Assembly: GCF_030010625.1 (NCBI RefSeq)
Contig: NZ_JASCXN010000002.1
Coordinates: 186,001 to 250,000, forward strand
Reading direction: 5' to 3'
Length of the DNA: 64,000 nt
Source: Streptomyces sp. CC208A
GTDB taxonomy: Bacteria; Actinomycetota; Actinomycetes; Streptomycetales; Streptomycetaceae
The position numbers were made by a program, and so were the translations under genes. Positions 34,379 through 43,203 of the stretch are shown in pieces. The notes beneath the pieces were generated by a model that saw only the letters and a program-made list of their open reading frames with translations, was not told the origin of the DNA and made no database searches. Position 1 is the stretch's first letter; each line of letters opens with the position of its first letter.

Positions 34379-36739
34379 ATGCGCGTAGCAGTCATCGGAG
34401 GCGGGCCCGGCGGCCTCTACTTCGCGGCCCTGGCCAAGAAGCTCTCACCGGGGTGGGACATCACGGTCTGGGAACGCAACACCCGTGACGACGCGTTCGG
34501 GTTCGGCGTGGTCTTCTCCGACGAGACGCTGGGCGGCATCGCGCAGGCCGATCCCGAGGTGTTCGCCGCGATGTCGGCCGAGTTCGCCCGCTGGAGCGAC
34601 ATCGACATCCACTATCGGGGCGAGGTCCGCACCTCCGGCGGCCACGGCTTCGCGGCCCTCGACCGCAACCGGCTGCGGGAGATCCTGCAGAAGCGCTGTG
34701 CCGAACTGGGAGTCGAGGTCCGTTACGGCACCCCGGCTCCGCCCGCCGCGGAACTGGCCGCCGACCACGACCTGGTCGTCGCCGCGGACGGCGTCCGGTC
34801 GGCGACCCGCGACGCGTACGCCGAGGTCTTCGGCGCGCACCTGGACGAGCGGAACTGCCGCTACATGTGGCTCTCCACCGACCGCGTCTTCGAGGCGTTC
34901 ACCTTCATCGTGGAGGAGCGGGACTTCGGAGTCGTCCAGGTCCACGCCTACCCCTACGACGAGCACCGCTCCACCTTCATCGTCGAGATCGCCGAGGACG
35001 CCTGGCGGCGGGCCGGCTTCGAGGCCCTCGCCGACCGGGAGTTCGCCCGGGGGGAGAGCGACGAGGCCGGCGTGCGACGGTGCCAGGAGATCCTGGCGGA
35101 CCACCTCGACGGCCACCGGCTGATCCCCAACGCCTCGAAGTGGATCACCTTCTCGACCGTACGCACGTCCTCCTGGAGCCACGGCAACATCGTCCTGCTG
35201 GGCGACGCCGCCCACACCGCGCACTTCTCGATCGGCTCGGGCACCAAGCTCGCCATGGAGGACGCCCTCGCACTCGTCGCGAGCCTGCACGAGCACCCCG
35301 ATGTGACCGAGGCGCTGGCCGCGTACGAGGCGGAGCGCCGGCCGGCCGTCGAGTCCGTCCAGCGGGCCGCCCAGGCCAGTCTGGAGTGGTTCGAGACCAT
35401 CGACCGCTATGCCGGCCAGGACCCCGGCCAGTTCGCCTTCAACCTGCTCACCCGCAGCCGCCGGGTCACCTACGACAACCTGCGGGCGCGCGACGCGGAC
35501 TTCGTGGACGCCGTGGACACCGGGGGCCCCGGCGTGCCGCCGATGTTCCGGCCCCTGCGGCTGGGAGGGCTGACGCTGCGCAACCGGATCGTGGTGCCGC
35601 CCCTGGCGACGTACACGGCGGAGGACGGCGTGCCGGGCGCCTTCCCCCACGCCCAACTGGCCGCACAGGCACTGGGCGGGGCCGGGCTTGTGTTCGCCGG
35701 AATGACCGCGATCAGCCCTGACGCCCGGGCCACCGCCGGCTGCCCGGGCCTGTGGACCGACGACCAGGAGGCCGCCTGGCGGACGACCGTCGAGGCGATC
35801 CGCCGGATCTCCGACACGCCGCTCGGCATCCAGCTCGCTCACGCCGGGCGACGCGGATCGACCGCGATGCCCGGCCCGGACGGGGTCGGCCGGCCGCTCG
35901 GCGGGGACGGCTGGCCCACCCTCGCGGCCTCGGCCCTCGCCTGGGACGAGGGGTACCCCGTCCCGCGCGAGGCCACCCCCGCCGACCTCGCGGCCGTCAC
36001 CGCGGACTTCGCGGCGGCGGCGGTACGCGCCGACCGGGCCGGATTCGACGTGCTGGAGCTGCAGTTCGGCCACGGCCAGCTGGTCTCCGGCTTCCTCTCC
36101 CCGCTCACCAACCACCGCACCGACGCCTACGGCGGCACGCTGGAGAACCGGTTGCGGTTCCCGCTGGAGGTGCTGACCGAGGTGCGCGCGGCCTGGCCCG
36201 CCGGCAAGCCCCTCGTGGTACGGATCTCCGCCACCGAATGGGCGGAAGGCGGTACCACCGAGACCGAGGTGATCGAGATCTGCCGGGCACTCGACGCGGC
36301 GGGGGCGGACGCGATCGACGTGTCCACCGGTGAGGTCGTGGCACACCAGAAGCCGGCGTACGGGCGCAGCTACCAGACCCCCTACGCCGATCTGATCCGC
36401 AACGCCACCGGCATCCCGACCATCGCGGTCGGCGCCATCTCCACCTACGACGACGCCAACTCGATCCTGTTGGCGGGGCGGGCGGACCTGGTCGCCGTCG
36501 GCCGTGGTCACCTGTACGACCCGCTGTGGACCCTCCACGCCGCCGTCGAGCAGGGCTACGCCGGCTCCGGCGCCACCTGGCCCCTGCCCTGGCGGCCGGG
36601 CAGCCGCAAGCCCCCGGGCCCGCGTGCCGACCGCGTACCGCCCCGCCTGCACCTGCTGCGCGAGGCCGCCGCACCGGTCCACCGGCGCTGGCTGCCCCGA
36701 CGCTCCGCCCGACCGCTTCCGGCCACGGCTTCCTGCTGA
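34379..36739 (+). CDS. FAD monooxygenase fused to old-yellow-enzyme domain (salicylyl-CoA 5-hydroxylase / 2-aminobenzoyl-CoA monooxygenase-reductase type)
   Basis: A 786-residue bifunctional flavoprotein. Residues 1-385 are a salicylate-hydroxylase-like FAD monooxygenase: dinucleotide loop VAVIGGGPGGLY at the start, and LGDAAHTAHFSIGSGTKLAMEDA around 280. Residues about 395-730 are an old-yellow-enzyme FMN barrel: MFRPLRLGGLTLRNRIVVPPLATYT, GIQLAHAGRRGS and the FMN-phosphate region IAVGAIS with AVGRGHLYDP. This arrangement is that of 2-aminobenzoyl-CoA monooxygenase/reductase and of salicylyl-CoA 5-hydroxylase. With a gentisate dioxygenase downstream, 5-hydroxylation of salicylyl-CoA fits best; an anthraniloyl substrate cannot be excluded. 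The start ATG at 34379 has GGAGG 5 bases upstream. Confidence 0.85.
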   Translation: MRVAVIGGGPGGLYFAALAKKLSPGWDITVWERNTRDDAFGFGVVFSDETLGGIAQADPEVFAAMSAEFARWSDIDIHYRGEVRTSGGHGFAALDRNRLREILQKRCAELGVEVRYGTPAPPAAELAADHDLVVAADGVRSATRDAYAEVFGAHLDERNCRYMWLSTDRVFEAFTFIVEERDFGVVQVHAYPYDEHRSTFIVEIAEDAWRRAGFEALADREFARGESDEAGVRRCQEILADHLDGHRLIPNASKWITFSTVRTSSWSHGNIVLLGDAAHTAHFSIGSGTKLAMEDALALVASLHEHPDVTEALAAYEAERRPAVESVQRAAQASLEWFETIDRYAGQDPGQFAFNLLTRSRRVTYDNLRARDADFVDAVDTGGPGVPPMFRPLRLGGLTLRNRIVVPPLATYTAEDGVPGAFPHAQLAAQALGGAGLVFAGMTAISPDARATAGCPGLWTDDQEAAWRTTVEAIRRISDTPLGIQLAHAGRRGSTAMPGPDGVGRPLGGDGWPTLAASALAWDEGYPVPREATPADLAAVTADFAAAAVRADRAGFDVLELQFGHGQLVSGFLSPLTNHRTDAYGGTLENRLRFPLEVLTEVRAAWPAGKPLVVRISATEWAEGGTTETEVIEICRALDAAGADAIDVSTGEVVAHQKPAYGRSYQTPYADLIRNATGIPTIAVGAISTYDDANSILLAGRADLVAVGRGHLYDPLWTLHAAVEQGYAGSGATWPLPWRPGSRKPPGPRADRVPPRLHLLREAAAPVHRRWLPRRSARPLPATASC

Positions 36740-36760
36740 TCGGCGCTCTGGCCCCGCTAC

Positions 36761-36860
36761 GGATGCCTCGGCCCCGCTCCTGGGTGCTTCGGCTCCCCTT
36801 CACGGGTGCTTCGGCCCCTCTTCACGGGTGCTTCGGCCCCGCTCATGGGTGCTTCGCACC
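36761..36860 (+). repeat. Short tandem repeat (21-22 bp, about five units)
   Basis: Units begin GGGTGCTTCGGCCCC and end CTCAT or TTCAC; starts fall at 36761, 36782, 36804, 36826 and 36847, the last one partial. The array fills the gap between the oxygenase stop and the nitrilase ribosome site. It may form a structured transcript or be replication-slippage junk. Confidence 0.85.
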
Positions 36861-36878
36861 TGGCAACGGAGGACACGC

Positions 36879-37907
36879 ATGATGGACAACCCGCCCCGCT
36901 TCACCGCCGCCGCCGTCCAGGCGTCCCCGGTCTACCTGGATGCCGCCGCGACCGTGGACAAAGCCGTCTCGCTGATCCACGAGGCGGCCGGCAACGGCGC
37001 CCGACTGGTCGTCTTCCCCGAGGTGTTCGTCCCCGGATACCCGTACTGGAACTGGACGATGAACCCCGTCCAGGGATCGCCCTGGTTCGAGCGCCTCCAC
37101 CGCTCCTCGATCGACGTCCCCGGACCGCACGTCGACACCCTCCGTGCCGCCGCCCGGCAGGCCGGCGTGGTGCTCGTCATCGGTGTCAACGAACGCGCCG
37201 CGCACAGCCTCGGAGTGCTCTACAACACCCTGCTGATCATCGGATCCGACGGAGAACTCCTCGGCGTCCACCGCAAGTTGGTCCCCACCTGGGCCGAGAA
37301 GCTCACCTGGACCGGCGGCGACGGCAGTTCGCTGCGCGTCCACCAGACCGAGATCGGACCGCTCGGCGCCCTCGCCTGCGGCGAGAACACCAACACCCTC
37401 GCCCGCTTCACCCTCCTCGCCCAGGGTGAACTCGTGCACACCGCCAGCTACATCGCCCTCCCCGTGGCCCCCGACGACTACGACATGGCGGACGCCATCG
37501 CGGTACGGACCGCCGCCCACAGCTTCGAGGGCAAGGTCTTCTCGGTCGTCGCCTGCTCCACCGTCTCCCCGGAGATCGCGGACCTGATCGCCGGGGACGA
37601 CGAGAGCGTCCGCACGATGCTGGGCCGCCGGCGCAGCGCCCTCTCGGGCGTCTTCGGCCCGGACGGCCGACCGGTGACGGATCCGCTCATCGACGACGAG
37701 GGAATCGTCTACGCCGAGATCGACCTCGCCAAGTGCATCCAGCCCAAACAGATGCACGACATCGTCGGCCACTACAACCGTTTCGACATCTTCCGGCTCC
37801 ACGTCGACAACCGCCCCCGCGGACCCGTGAGCTTCACGATCGACCCCGCAGCGGTACGGGCGGACGGCGCCCAGGGGGACAGCACCCTTTCGAAGGAGGA
37901 AGCGTGA
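36879..37907 (+). CDS. Nitrilase
   Basis: A 342-residue carbon-nitrogen hydrolase. The triad is E48 (VVFPEVFVPGYP), K133 (VHRKLVPTWAEK) and C167 (LACGENTNTLAR). The GYPYWNW and CGENTNTLAR phrases are those of true nitrilases rather than amidases, so it probably turns a nitrile into the free acid and ammonia. In this cluster it may feed an aromatic nitrile into the CoA ligase. The ATG at 36879 follows GGAGG by 6 bases. The stop overlaps the dioxygenase start (GTGA). Family members form helical oligomers through the C-terminal tail, present here. Confidence 0.85.
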   Translation: MMDNPPRFTAAAVQASPVYLDAAATVDKAVSLIHEAAGNGARLVVFPEVFVPGYPYWNWTMNPVQGSPWFERLHRSSIDVPGPHVDTLRAAARQAGVVLVIGVNERAAHSLGVLYNTLLIIGSDGELLGVHRKLVPTWAEKLTWTGGDGSSLRVHQTEIGPLGALACGENTNTLARFTLLAQGELVHTASYIALPVAPDDYDMADAIAVRTAAHSFEGKVFSVVACSTVSPEIADLIAGDDESVRTMLGRRRSALSGVFGPDGRPVTDPLIDDEGIVYAEIDLAKCIQPKQMHDIVGHYNRFDIFRLHVDNRPRGPVSFTIDPAAVRADGAQGDSTLSKEEA

Positions 37908-39025
37908 CCACCTACGACGACAACCGGCTCGGCCGGGCGAGGGTCTCCGACAGTCCAGAACTGCGCGCCTACTACGCAGAGTTGGAAGAGCTGGACGCCG
38001 GTGCCCTGTGGACCGTCGCCAACGACATCGAACCCTGGTACCCCCGGCCCAAGTCCGTCCCCGTGCTGTGGCGCTACGACACGCTGCGCCCGCTGGTCCA
38101 CAAGGCACTGCCACTGGTCAAGGCCGACGACGCCGGCCGACGCGTGGTCATGCTGGTCAACCCCGGCCGCAGGGACGTCAGCGCCGCCGTCGGCCTGCTC
38201 TACACCGGACTGCAGATCATGGGGCCCGGCGAATCCATGACCGCCCACCGCCACCAGGCCGCCGCCCTGCGCTTCGTCCACGAGGGCACCGGAGCCTGGA
38301 CCGTCGTCGACGGGCAGAAGCTCAAGGTCGGCCCCCGCGACTTCGCGATCACGCCCAACGGCACCTGGCACGAGCACGGCAACGAGGCCGACGACACGCC
38401 CGTCATCTGGCAGGACGGACTCGACATCCCCCTGGTCAACGCCCTCGACGCCGGCTTCTACGAGGTCCATCCGGAGCTGTACCAGACGCCGGGCAAGGTG
38501 ATCAACTCCTCCGTCCTCAGCTACGGCGCCAACCTGCTGCCGTACGGGGCGGAGAAGTGGACCCGCCCCTACTCGCCGGTCTTCGGCTACCCCTGGGAGC
38601 CCACGTACCAGGCCCTGCGCGATCTGGCCAAGGCCGTCGAGGGCTCGCCGTACGACGGCGTCATCATGGAGTACGCCAACCCCCTCACCGGCGGGTCGGT
38701 CATGCCCACGATGGGCGCCCACATGCAGCTGCTGCGCCCGGGCCAGGCCACCCGCGCCCACCGCCACACCGGGTCGGTCGTCTACACGGCGGCCAAGGGC
38801 CGGGGCGCGTCGGTGATCGCCGGCCGGCGCTTCGAGTGGAAGCAGGGCGACATCTTCTGCGTACCGTCCTGGGCCTGGCACGAGCACGAGAACCTCGACC
38901 CGGCCGAGGACGCCTGTCTCTTCTCGTTCGACGACTTCCCGGTGATGCGATCGCTCGGCTTCCACCGGGAAGAGGCCTACCCCGACAACGGCGGCCACCA
39001 GCCCGTCCTCCAGGACGGCCGGTAG
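37904..39025 (+). CDS. Gentisate 1,2-dioxygenase-like bicupin
   Basis: A 373-residue double-cupin iron enzyme. The first cupin carries GESMTAHRHQAAALRFVHEG and GTWHEHGNE, giving the histidine ligands for Fe(II); the second reads LLRPGQATRAHRHTGSVVY and PSWAWHEHEN. Length and the N-terminal LWTVANDIEPWYPRPKSVP region match gentisate 1,2-dioxygenases, which open gentisate to maleylpyruvate; salicylate and 5-nitrosalicylate dioxygenases are close relatives. The GTG at 37904 overlaps the nitrilase stop and has GGAGG 5 bases upstream. A strong hairpin follows the gene. Confidence 0.87.
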   Translation: MTTYDDNRLGRARVSDSPELRAYYAELEELDAGALWTVANDIEPWYPRPKSVPVLWRYDTLRPLVHKALPLVKADDAGRRVVMLVNPGRRDVSAAVGLLYTGLQIMGPGESMTAHRHQAAALRFVHEGTGAWTVVDGQKLKVGPRDFAITPNGTWHEHGNEADDTPVIWQDGLDIPLVNALDAGFYEVHPELYQTPGKVINSSVLSYGANLLPYGAEKWTRPYSPVFGYPWEPTYQALRDLAKAVEGSPYDGVIMEYANPLTGGSVMPTMGAHMQLLRPGQATRAHRHTGSVVYTAAKGRGASVIAGRRFEWKQGDIFCVPSWAWHEHENLDPAEDACLFSFDDFPVMRSLGFHREEAYPDNGGHQPVLQDGR

Positions 39026-39043
39026 ACGTTCCGACGCGCGGCC

Positions 39044-39079
39044 GCGGCCCGGGCCCAGCCGGGGGTGGGCCCGGGCCGC
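39044..39079. terminator. Hairpin after the gentisate dioxygenase gene
   Basis: Perfect 14-bp stem (GCGGCCCGGGCCCA and its complement) with an 8-base loop. It lies between genes of the same direction, so it may attenuate rather than fully end transcription. Confidence 0.7.
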
Positions 39080-39202
39080 CCGTACGGCGGAACCCGGGGA
39101 CGACCGTCCCCTCAAGGGCCGGCGATGCCCACCTGACCGGGCATCGCCGGCCCACCCTCCCCCGCCCCCTTCTCTTCAGCGCCCCACTGCAAGGAGCCAC
39201 CG

Positions 39203-40120
39203 ATGCGACTGGTCACCTACTCCCTCGACGACACCGGCGACACCACCCCTCGCCTGGGCGCCCAGCTCGACGGCCATGTGGTCGACCTCGCGGCCGCGGC
39301 CGCCGCCACGGGGACCGAACTCCCCGGCGACCTCCTCTCGTTCATCCGGGCCGGACAGCCGGCCGTCACCGCCGCGAAGGCACTCCTGCGCGCATACGGC
39401 ACCGAGGACCGGCCGGCCGGCGTCCTCCACCCCCTCGCCGAGGTCACGCTGCACGCGCCGCTGCGCCCCGGAAAGATCATCGGAGTCGGCCTCAACTACG
39501 TGGAACACGTGGAGGAGTCCAGCCGAAGCCTGGACACCGACCGCGAACTGCCCGACCGCCCCGTGCTGTTCTCCAAGCCCGCGACCGCCGTCACCGGCCC
39601 CGGCCGACCGATCCTGCACAACGCCGACCTGACCAAACAGCTCGACTGGGAGTGCGAACTCGCCGTCGTCATCGGCGAGAAGGCGTCCCGGGTGTCCGAG
39701 GACGACGCCTGGGACCACGTCTTCGGCTACAGCATCATCAACGACATCAGCGCCCGCGACCAGCGCCGTTCCGGGCAGTGGTTCTTCTCCAAGGGACAGG
39801 ACTCCTACGCCCCGTTCGGCCCCGCCGTGCTGACCGCCGACGAGATCGAGAACCCCCTCGACCTCGACCTCCACCTGAAGGTCAACGGCGAGACCAAGCA
39901 GAGCTCCAACACCCGCCACATGCTGTTCAAGATCCCGCGCCTGATCGCCGACATCTCCTCCGGCGTCACCCTGGAACCCGGCGACGTCATCGCCACCGGT
40001 TCCCCCTCCGGCGTCGGCGCCGGCATGGTCCCCCCGCAGTTCCTCCAGCCGGGCGACCTGGTCGAGGCCACCATCCAGCACATCGGCACCCTCGCCAACC
40101 CGGTCGTCGACGCCCGCTGA
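39203..40120 (+). CDS. Fumarylacetoacetate hydrolase family enzyme, probable maleylpyruvate/fumarylpyruvate hydrolase
   Basis: A 305-residue FAA hydrolase. The core holds GKIIGVGLNYVEHVEES, LFSKPATAVTGPG, the metal-binding LDWECELAVVIG, and DISARDQRRSGQWFFSKGQDS, ending GDVIATGSPSGVGAG. It cleaves the ring-opened product of the dioxygenase. Because a maleate isomerase follows directly and no maleylpyruvate isomerase is in the cluster, I infer direct hydrolysis of maleylpyruvate to maleate and pyruvate. The ATG at 39203 has AAGGAG 8 bases upstream. Confidence 0.87.
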   Translation: MRLVTYSLDDTGDTTPRLGAQLDGHVVDLAAAAAATGTELPGDLLSFIRAGQPAVTAAKALLRAYGTEDRPAGVLHPLAEVTLHAPLRPGKIIGVGLNYVEHVEESSRSLDTDRELPDRPVLFSKPATAVTGPGRPILHNADLTKQLDWECELAVVIGEKASRVSEDDAWDHVFGYSIINDISARDQRRSGQWFFSKGQDSYAPFGPAVLTADEIENPLDLDLHLKVNGETKQSSNTRHMLFKIPRLIADISSGVTLEPGDVIATGSPSGVGAGMVPPQFLQPGDLVEATIQHIGTLANPVVDAR

Positions 40121-40123
40121 ACC

Positions 40124-40160
40124 CCGTGGGGCCGGATCCCGCCCTGACCCGGCCCCACGG
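40124..40160. terminator. Hairpin after the FAA hydrolase gene
   Basis: A 12-bp perfect stem (CCGTGGGGCCGG and its complement) with a 13-base loop, starting 3 bases after the stop codon. The next gene begins 43 bases later in the same direction, so read-through or attenuation is likely. Confidence 0.6.
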
Positions 40161-40202
40161 CCCGACGTTTCCCCTCACCGCCTCCGAGAAGGAGCCCCGC
40201 CC

Positions 40203-40982
40203 GTGACCCCGCGCACCTACCGGGTCGGCCAGATCGTGCCGAGCTCGAACATCACCATGGAGACCGAGGTCCCCGGCATCCTCCGGGCCCGCGAGACCAT
40301 CGCGCCGGAACGCTTCACCTTCCACTCCAGCCGCATGCGGATGACCCACGTCACCGCCGAACAGCTCAAGGCCATGGACGCCGACTCAGACCGCTGCGCC
40401 GTCGAACTCTCCGACGCCGCCGTCGACGTCCTCGGCTACGCCTGCCTGGTCGCCATCATGAGCATGGGCCTCGGCTACCACCGCGTCTCGCAGGACCGCC
40501 TGCACACCCGTACCGCCGAGAACGGCGCCCCGGCGCCGGTCGTCACCAGCGCGGGCGCCCTGGTCAACGGCCTCCGCACGATGGGCGCCAAGAAGATCGC
40601 GCTGGTCGCCCCGTACATGCGGCCGCTCACCCGCACCGTGGTCGACTACCTCACGCACGAGGGGATCGAGGTCCTCGACCACGCCGCCCTGGAGATCCCC
40701 GGCAACCTCGACGTGGCCGCCCACGACCCGGCGAAGCTGCCGGCGATCGCCAAGAACCTCGCGTACGCCGACGCCGACGCCGTGGTGCTCTCCGCCTGCG
40801 TCCAGATGCCGTCCCTGTCCGCGATCGAGGAGGCCGAGCAACTGCTCGGCAAGCCGGTGGTCTCGGCGTCGGTCTGCACCGTCCACCAGATGCTCCGCGC
40901 CCTCGGCCTGCCCGCCGTCGCCCCCGGCGCCGGACACCTGCTCTCCGGCGCCTACGCCGAGACCCCCCTCGCGACCGGATGA
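40203..40982 (+). CDS. Maleate cis-trans isomerase (Asp/Glu racemase superfamily)
   Basis: A 259-residue protein of the maleate isomerase/arylmalonate decarboxylase group. The start YRVGQIVPSSNITMETEVP is characteristic, and the two expected cysteine regions are present: YACLVAIMSMG (C about 81) and VVLSACVQMPS (C about 200). It would turn maleate into fumarate for the citric acid cycle. The GTG at 40203 follows GGAG by 9 bases. It is the last catabolic gene before the PaaX regulator. Confidence 0.83.
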   Translation: MTPRTYRVGQIVPSSNITMETEVPGILRARETIAPERFTFHSSRMRMTHVTAEQLKAMDADSDRCAVELSDAAVDVLGYACLVAIMSMGLGYHRVSQDRLHTRTAENGAPAPVVTSAGALVNGLRTMGAKKIALVAPYMRPLTRTVVDYLTHEGIEVLDHAALEIPGNLDVAAHDPAKLPAIAKNLAYADADAVVLSACVQMPSLSAIEEAEQLLGKPVVSASVCTVHQMLRALGLPAVAPGAGHLLSGAYAETPLATG

Positions 40983-41098
40983 CCCCGCACCGGGACCCGG
41001 CGGGGACCCCTCTCACGGCGCCCCCGCCGGGCCGCCCCGGGCACCGGGAACTCCGCTGGGTAAGATCACCGCCTGGTACCCGAGGAGGCAATGCGACC

Positions 41099-41941
41099 AT
41101 GGCGGAGAGCGCGACGCGGCCGAGCTCCCTGATCAACACGATCTACGGCGAGTTCGTCCGGCGTCTCGGCGGCTGGATCTCCATCGCCGACCTGATCGCG
41201 CTGATGGCGGAACTCGATGTGGACGGCCCGGCCGTCCGCTCCGCGATCTCCCGCCTGAAGAAGGCCGGGACCCTCCTCCAGGAGCGCCGCGACGGCATCG
41301 GTTACCGGCTCGGCGAGGAGATGGGCCCGGTCTTCGACGAGGGCGACCGCCGCATCTTCGGCAGCCTCGAACCCGCCCGCCTCCAGGACGGCTGGGTCGT
41401 CGCCGTGTTCTCCGTCCCCGAGTCCGAACGCGCCCACCGCCACCAGCTGCGCTCCCGGCTGACCTGGCTCGGCTTCGGCAACGCCGCCCCGGGCGTCTGG
41501 CTCGCCCCCGCCCGGCTGCTCCCGGACGCCCGGCGGATGCTGGAGCGGCTCGGCCTGAGCGCCTACGTCCACCTGTTCACCTCCGACTACGCGGGCTTCG
41601 CCGAGCTGCGTGACGCGGTGAGCTCCTGGTGGGACTTCACGGCCATCGAGGCCCAGTACGCCGCGTTCACCGACGACTGGGGACCGGTCGCCGAGGAGCT
41701 GCGCCCGGAGCCGCGGATCGACCCGGTCCTCGCCTTCCGCGACTACGTCCCCATGCTCACCCAGTGGCGCCGCCTGCCCTACCTCGACCCGGGCCTGCCC
41801 TCCGAGCTGCTGCCCGCCGACTGGAACGCCGTCGAGGCCAGGCGCGTCTTCGTGGAGCTCCACGACCTGCTCGCCGCGCCGAGCCTGCGGTACGTCGAGA
41901 AGCTCACCGGCCTCTCGCGGACGCGGGGCCCGGCGGACTGA
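41099..41941 (+). CDS. PaaX family transcriptional regulator
   Basis: A 280-residue PaaX-type repressor. The N-terminal winged helix reads SLINTIYGEFVRRLGGWISIADLIALMAELDVDGPAVRSAISRLKKAGTLL (residues about 8-60; RSAISRLKKAG is the recognition helix). The middle and C-terminal parts carry WVVAVFSVPESERAHRHQLRSRLTWLGFG and the family's YVPMLTQWRRLPYLDPGLP. PaaX proteins usually sense an aryl-CoA, which fits control of a CoA-dependent aromatic route. The ATG at 41099 lies 10 bases after GAGGAGG, a long spacing. It is probably the local repressor of the 32-41 kb cluster. Confidence 0.88.
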   Translation: MAESATRPSSLINTIYGEFVRRLGGWISIADLIALMAELDVDGPAVRSAISRLKKAGTLLQERRDGIGYRLGEEMGPVFDEGDRRIFGSLEPARLQDGWVVAVFSVPESERAHRHQLRSRLTWLGFGNAAPGVWLAPARLLPDARRMLERLGLSAYVHLFTSDYAGFAELRDAVSSWWDFTAIEAQYAAFTDDWGPVAEELRPEPRIDPVLAFRDYVPMLTQWRRLPYLDPGLPSELLPADWNAVEARRVFVELHDLLAAPSLRYVEKLTGLSRTRGPAD

Positions 41942-41980
41942 CCCGCCGGCCCCGGCCGAGGCTCCGCGCCGGGGCGGGCG

Positions 41981-42988
41981 TCAGGACGACTGGCGGGGGA
42001 CCGCCTCGAACCAGATGGCGGGGAGCGGCGCGGCGGCGCCGTCCCGGACGAGCCGGTCGACGGCGTCGGCCAGCAGGTCGGCACCGGGCAGGTGATAACG
42101 CACCGAGGTCAGACGCGGCCGTACGACGCGGGCGAGCAGCAGGTCGTCCGCACCGACCACCGCGATCTGCCCGGGGACCGCCACCCCGCGGTCCGCCAGG
42201 GCGGCCGACAGCAGGGCGGCGTACTCGTCGTTGTAGCCGAACACCGCGTCCAGACCCAGCTCCCGGCAGAGGGTCGCGAGGGCCGCGGCCGCCTCGTCGC
42301 TGTAGCGCATCGGCAGCGGGGTGATCTCCGCTCCGTGCTCGGCGGCCACGCGCCGCGCGCCGGCGAGGCGGGGCTCGGAGAACGCGGCCAGTCCTCGCTC
42401 CGCGGGCATCACGACGCCGATCCGGGTACGGCCCCGCCCGACCAGGTGCTCGATGGCCGCGACGCCGACGTCGGCCTGGTCGCCGATGAGGGTGAACGCC
42501 CCCTCGACGGGGGCCGAGGCGACGGTGACGACGGCCTTCGTCCCGGCCTGGAGGAGGACCTGCACCGCCTCGGCGGTCATCCTCGCGTCGCCCATCGACA
42601 CGACCGCGGCGGGGCGCAGCCGCGCCCAGGCGCGGGCCGCCGTCACCGGGGCGGCGGACCGGTCGCCGTGCAGGACGACCGTGTAGCCGCGGTCGCCCAG
42701 GGCGGTCTCCAGCTCGTCCACCCAGTCGCTGAACAGCCGTCCCATCGCGGACACGGACGCGGGCAGCACCACCAGGTCGGTGCGTCCGGAGCGCAGCGAG
42801 GCCGCCGCCGCGTGCGGAACGTAACCGAGTTCCTCGGCGGCGGCCCGCACTTTCGCCTTGGTCGCCTCGCTGATCCGGGCCGACGGCGTCGCGTTGAGGA
42901 CGAAGGAGACGGTCGCGCGGGAGACACCGGCGAGGCGCGCGACGTCGGCGCTGGTGACCGGGGGCCCGGGGCTCTGCTCAAGTGACAT
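41981..42988 (-). CDS. LacI family transcriptional regulator
   Basis: A 335-residue LacI/GalR protein. The N-terminal helix-turn-helix and hinge read TSADVARLAGVSRATVSFVLN then ISEATKAKVRAAAEELGYVPH. The periplasmic-binding-like core follows (DLVVLPASVSAMGRLFSDWVDELE, then VVGADDLLLARVVRPRLTSVRY). It is divergent from the MFS gene, and a near-palindrome AGGTTACACGTGTTATCT sits 70 bases upstream of its own start, a natural operator. The downstream wrecked GH3 gene suggests it once sensed a glycoside. It may also act at related sites elsewhere in the window. Confidence 0.88.
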   Translation of the reverse strand: MSLEQSPGPPVTSADVARLAGVSRATVSFVLNATPSARISEATKAKVRAAAEELGYVPHAAAASLRSGRTDLVVLPASVSAMGRLFSDWVDELETALGDRGYTVVLHGDRSAAPVTAARAWARLRPAAVVSMGDARMTAEAVQVLLQAGTKAVVTVASAPVEGAFTLIGDQADVGVAAIEHLVGRGRTRIGVVMPAERGLAAFSEPRLAGARRVAAEHGAEITPLPMRYSDEAAAALATLCRELGLDAVFGYNDEYAALLSAALADRGVAVPGQIAVVGADDLLLARVVRPRLTSVRYHLPGADLLADAVDRLVRDGAAAPLPAIWFEAVPRQSS

Positions 42989-43057
42989 AACGATTGCATC
43001 ATTCCAGTTCTCTGAAGGCTGGCGCAGCCTCTGGGGCGAGTGCTACACAGTAAGAGC

Positions 43058-43075
43058 AGGTTACACGTGTTATCT
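43058..43075. promoter_or_regulatory. Near-palindromic operator between the LacI and MFS genes
   Basis: AGGTTACACGTGTTATCT differs from the perfect palindrome at 31472-31489 at only two positions. It lies 70 bases before the LacI start and 129 before the MFS start, so one bound dimer could control both directions. Confidence 0.65.
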
Positions 43076-43203
43076 CGCTGGGGACTCATCCCGCGCCCGC
43101 TCTTCCGGCGCGACGGCCCGGCGTCCCCGCACCGCGCACTCCGCACCTCCACCGCGCGCACCCCCTTCCGTATCCCGGAGTTCCTCCCGAACCGGAGCCG
43201 ACC

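Noticed and set aside
36761..36860. CRISPR-like array
   Set aside because: The 21-22 bp units abut each other with no unique spacers.
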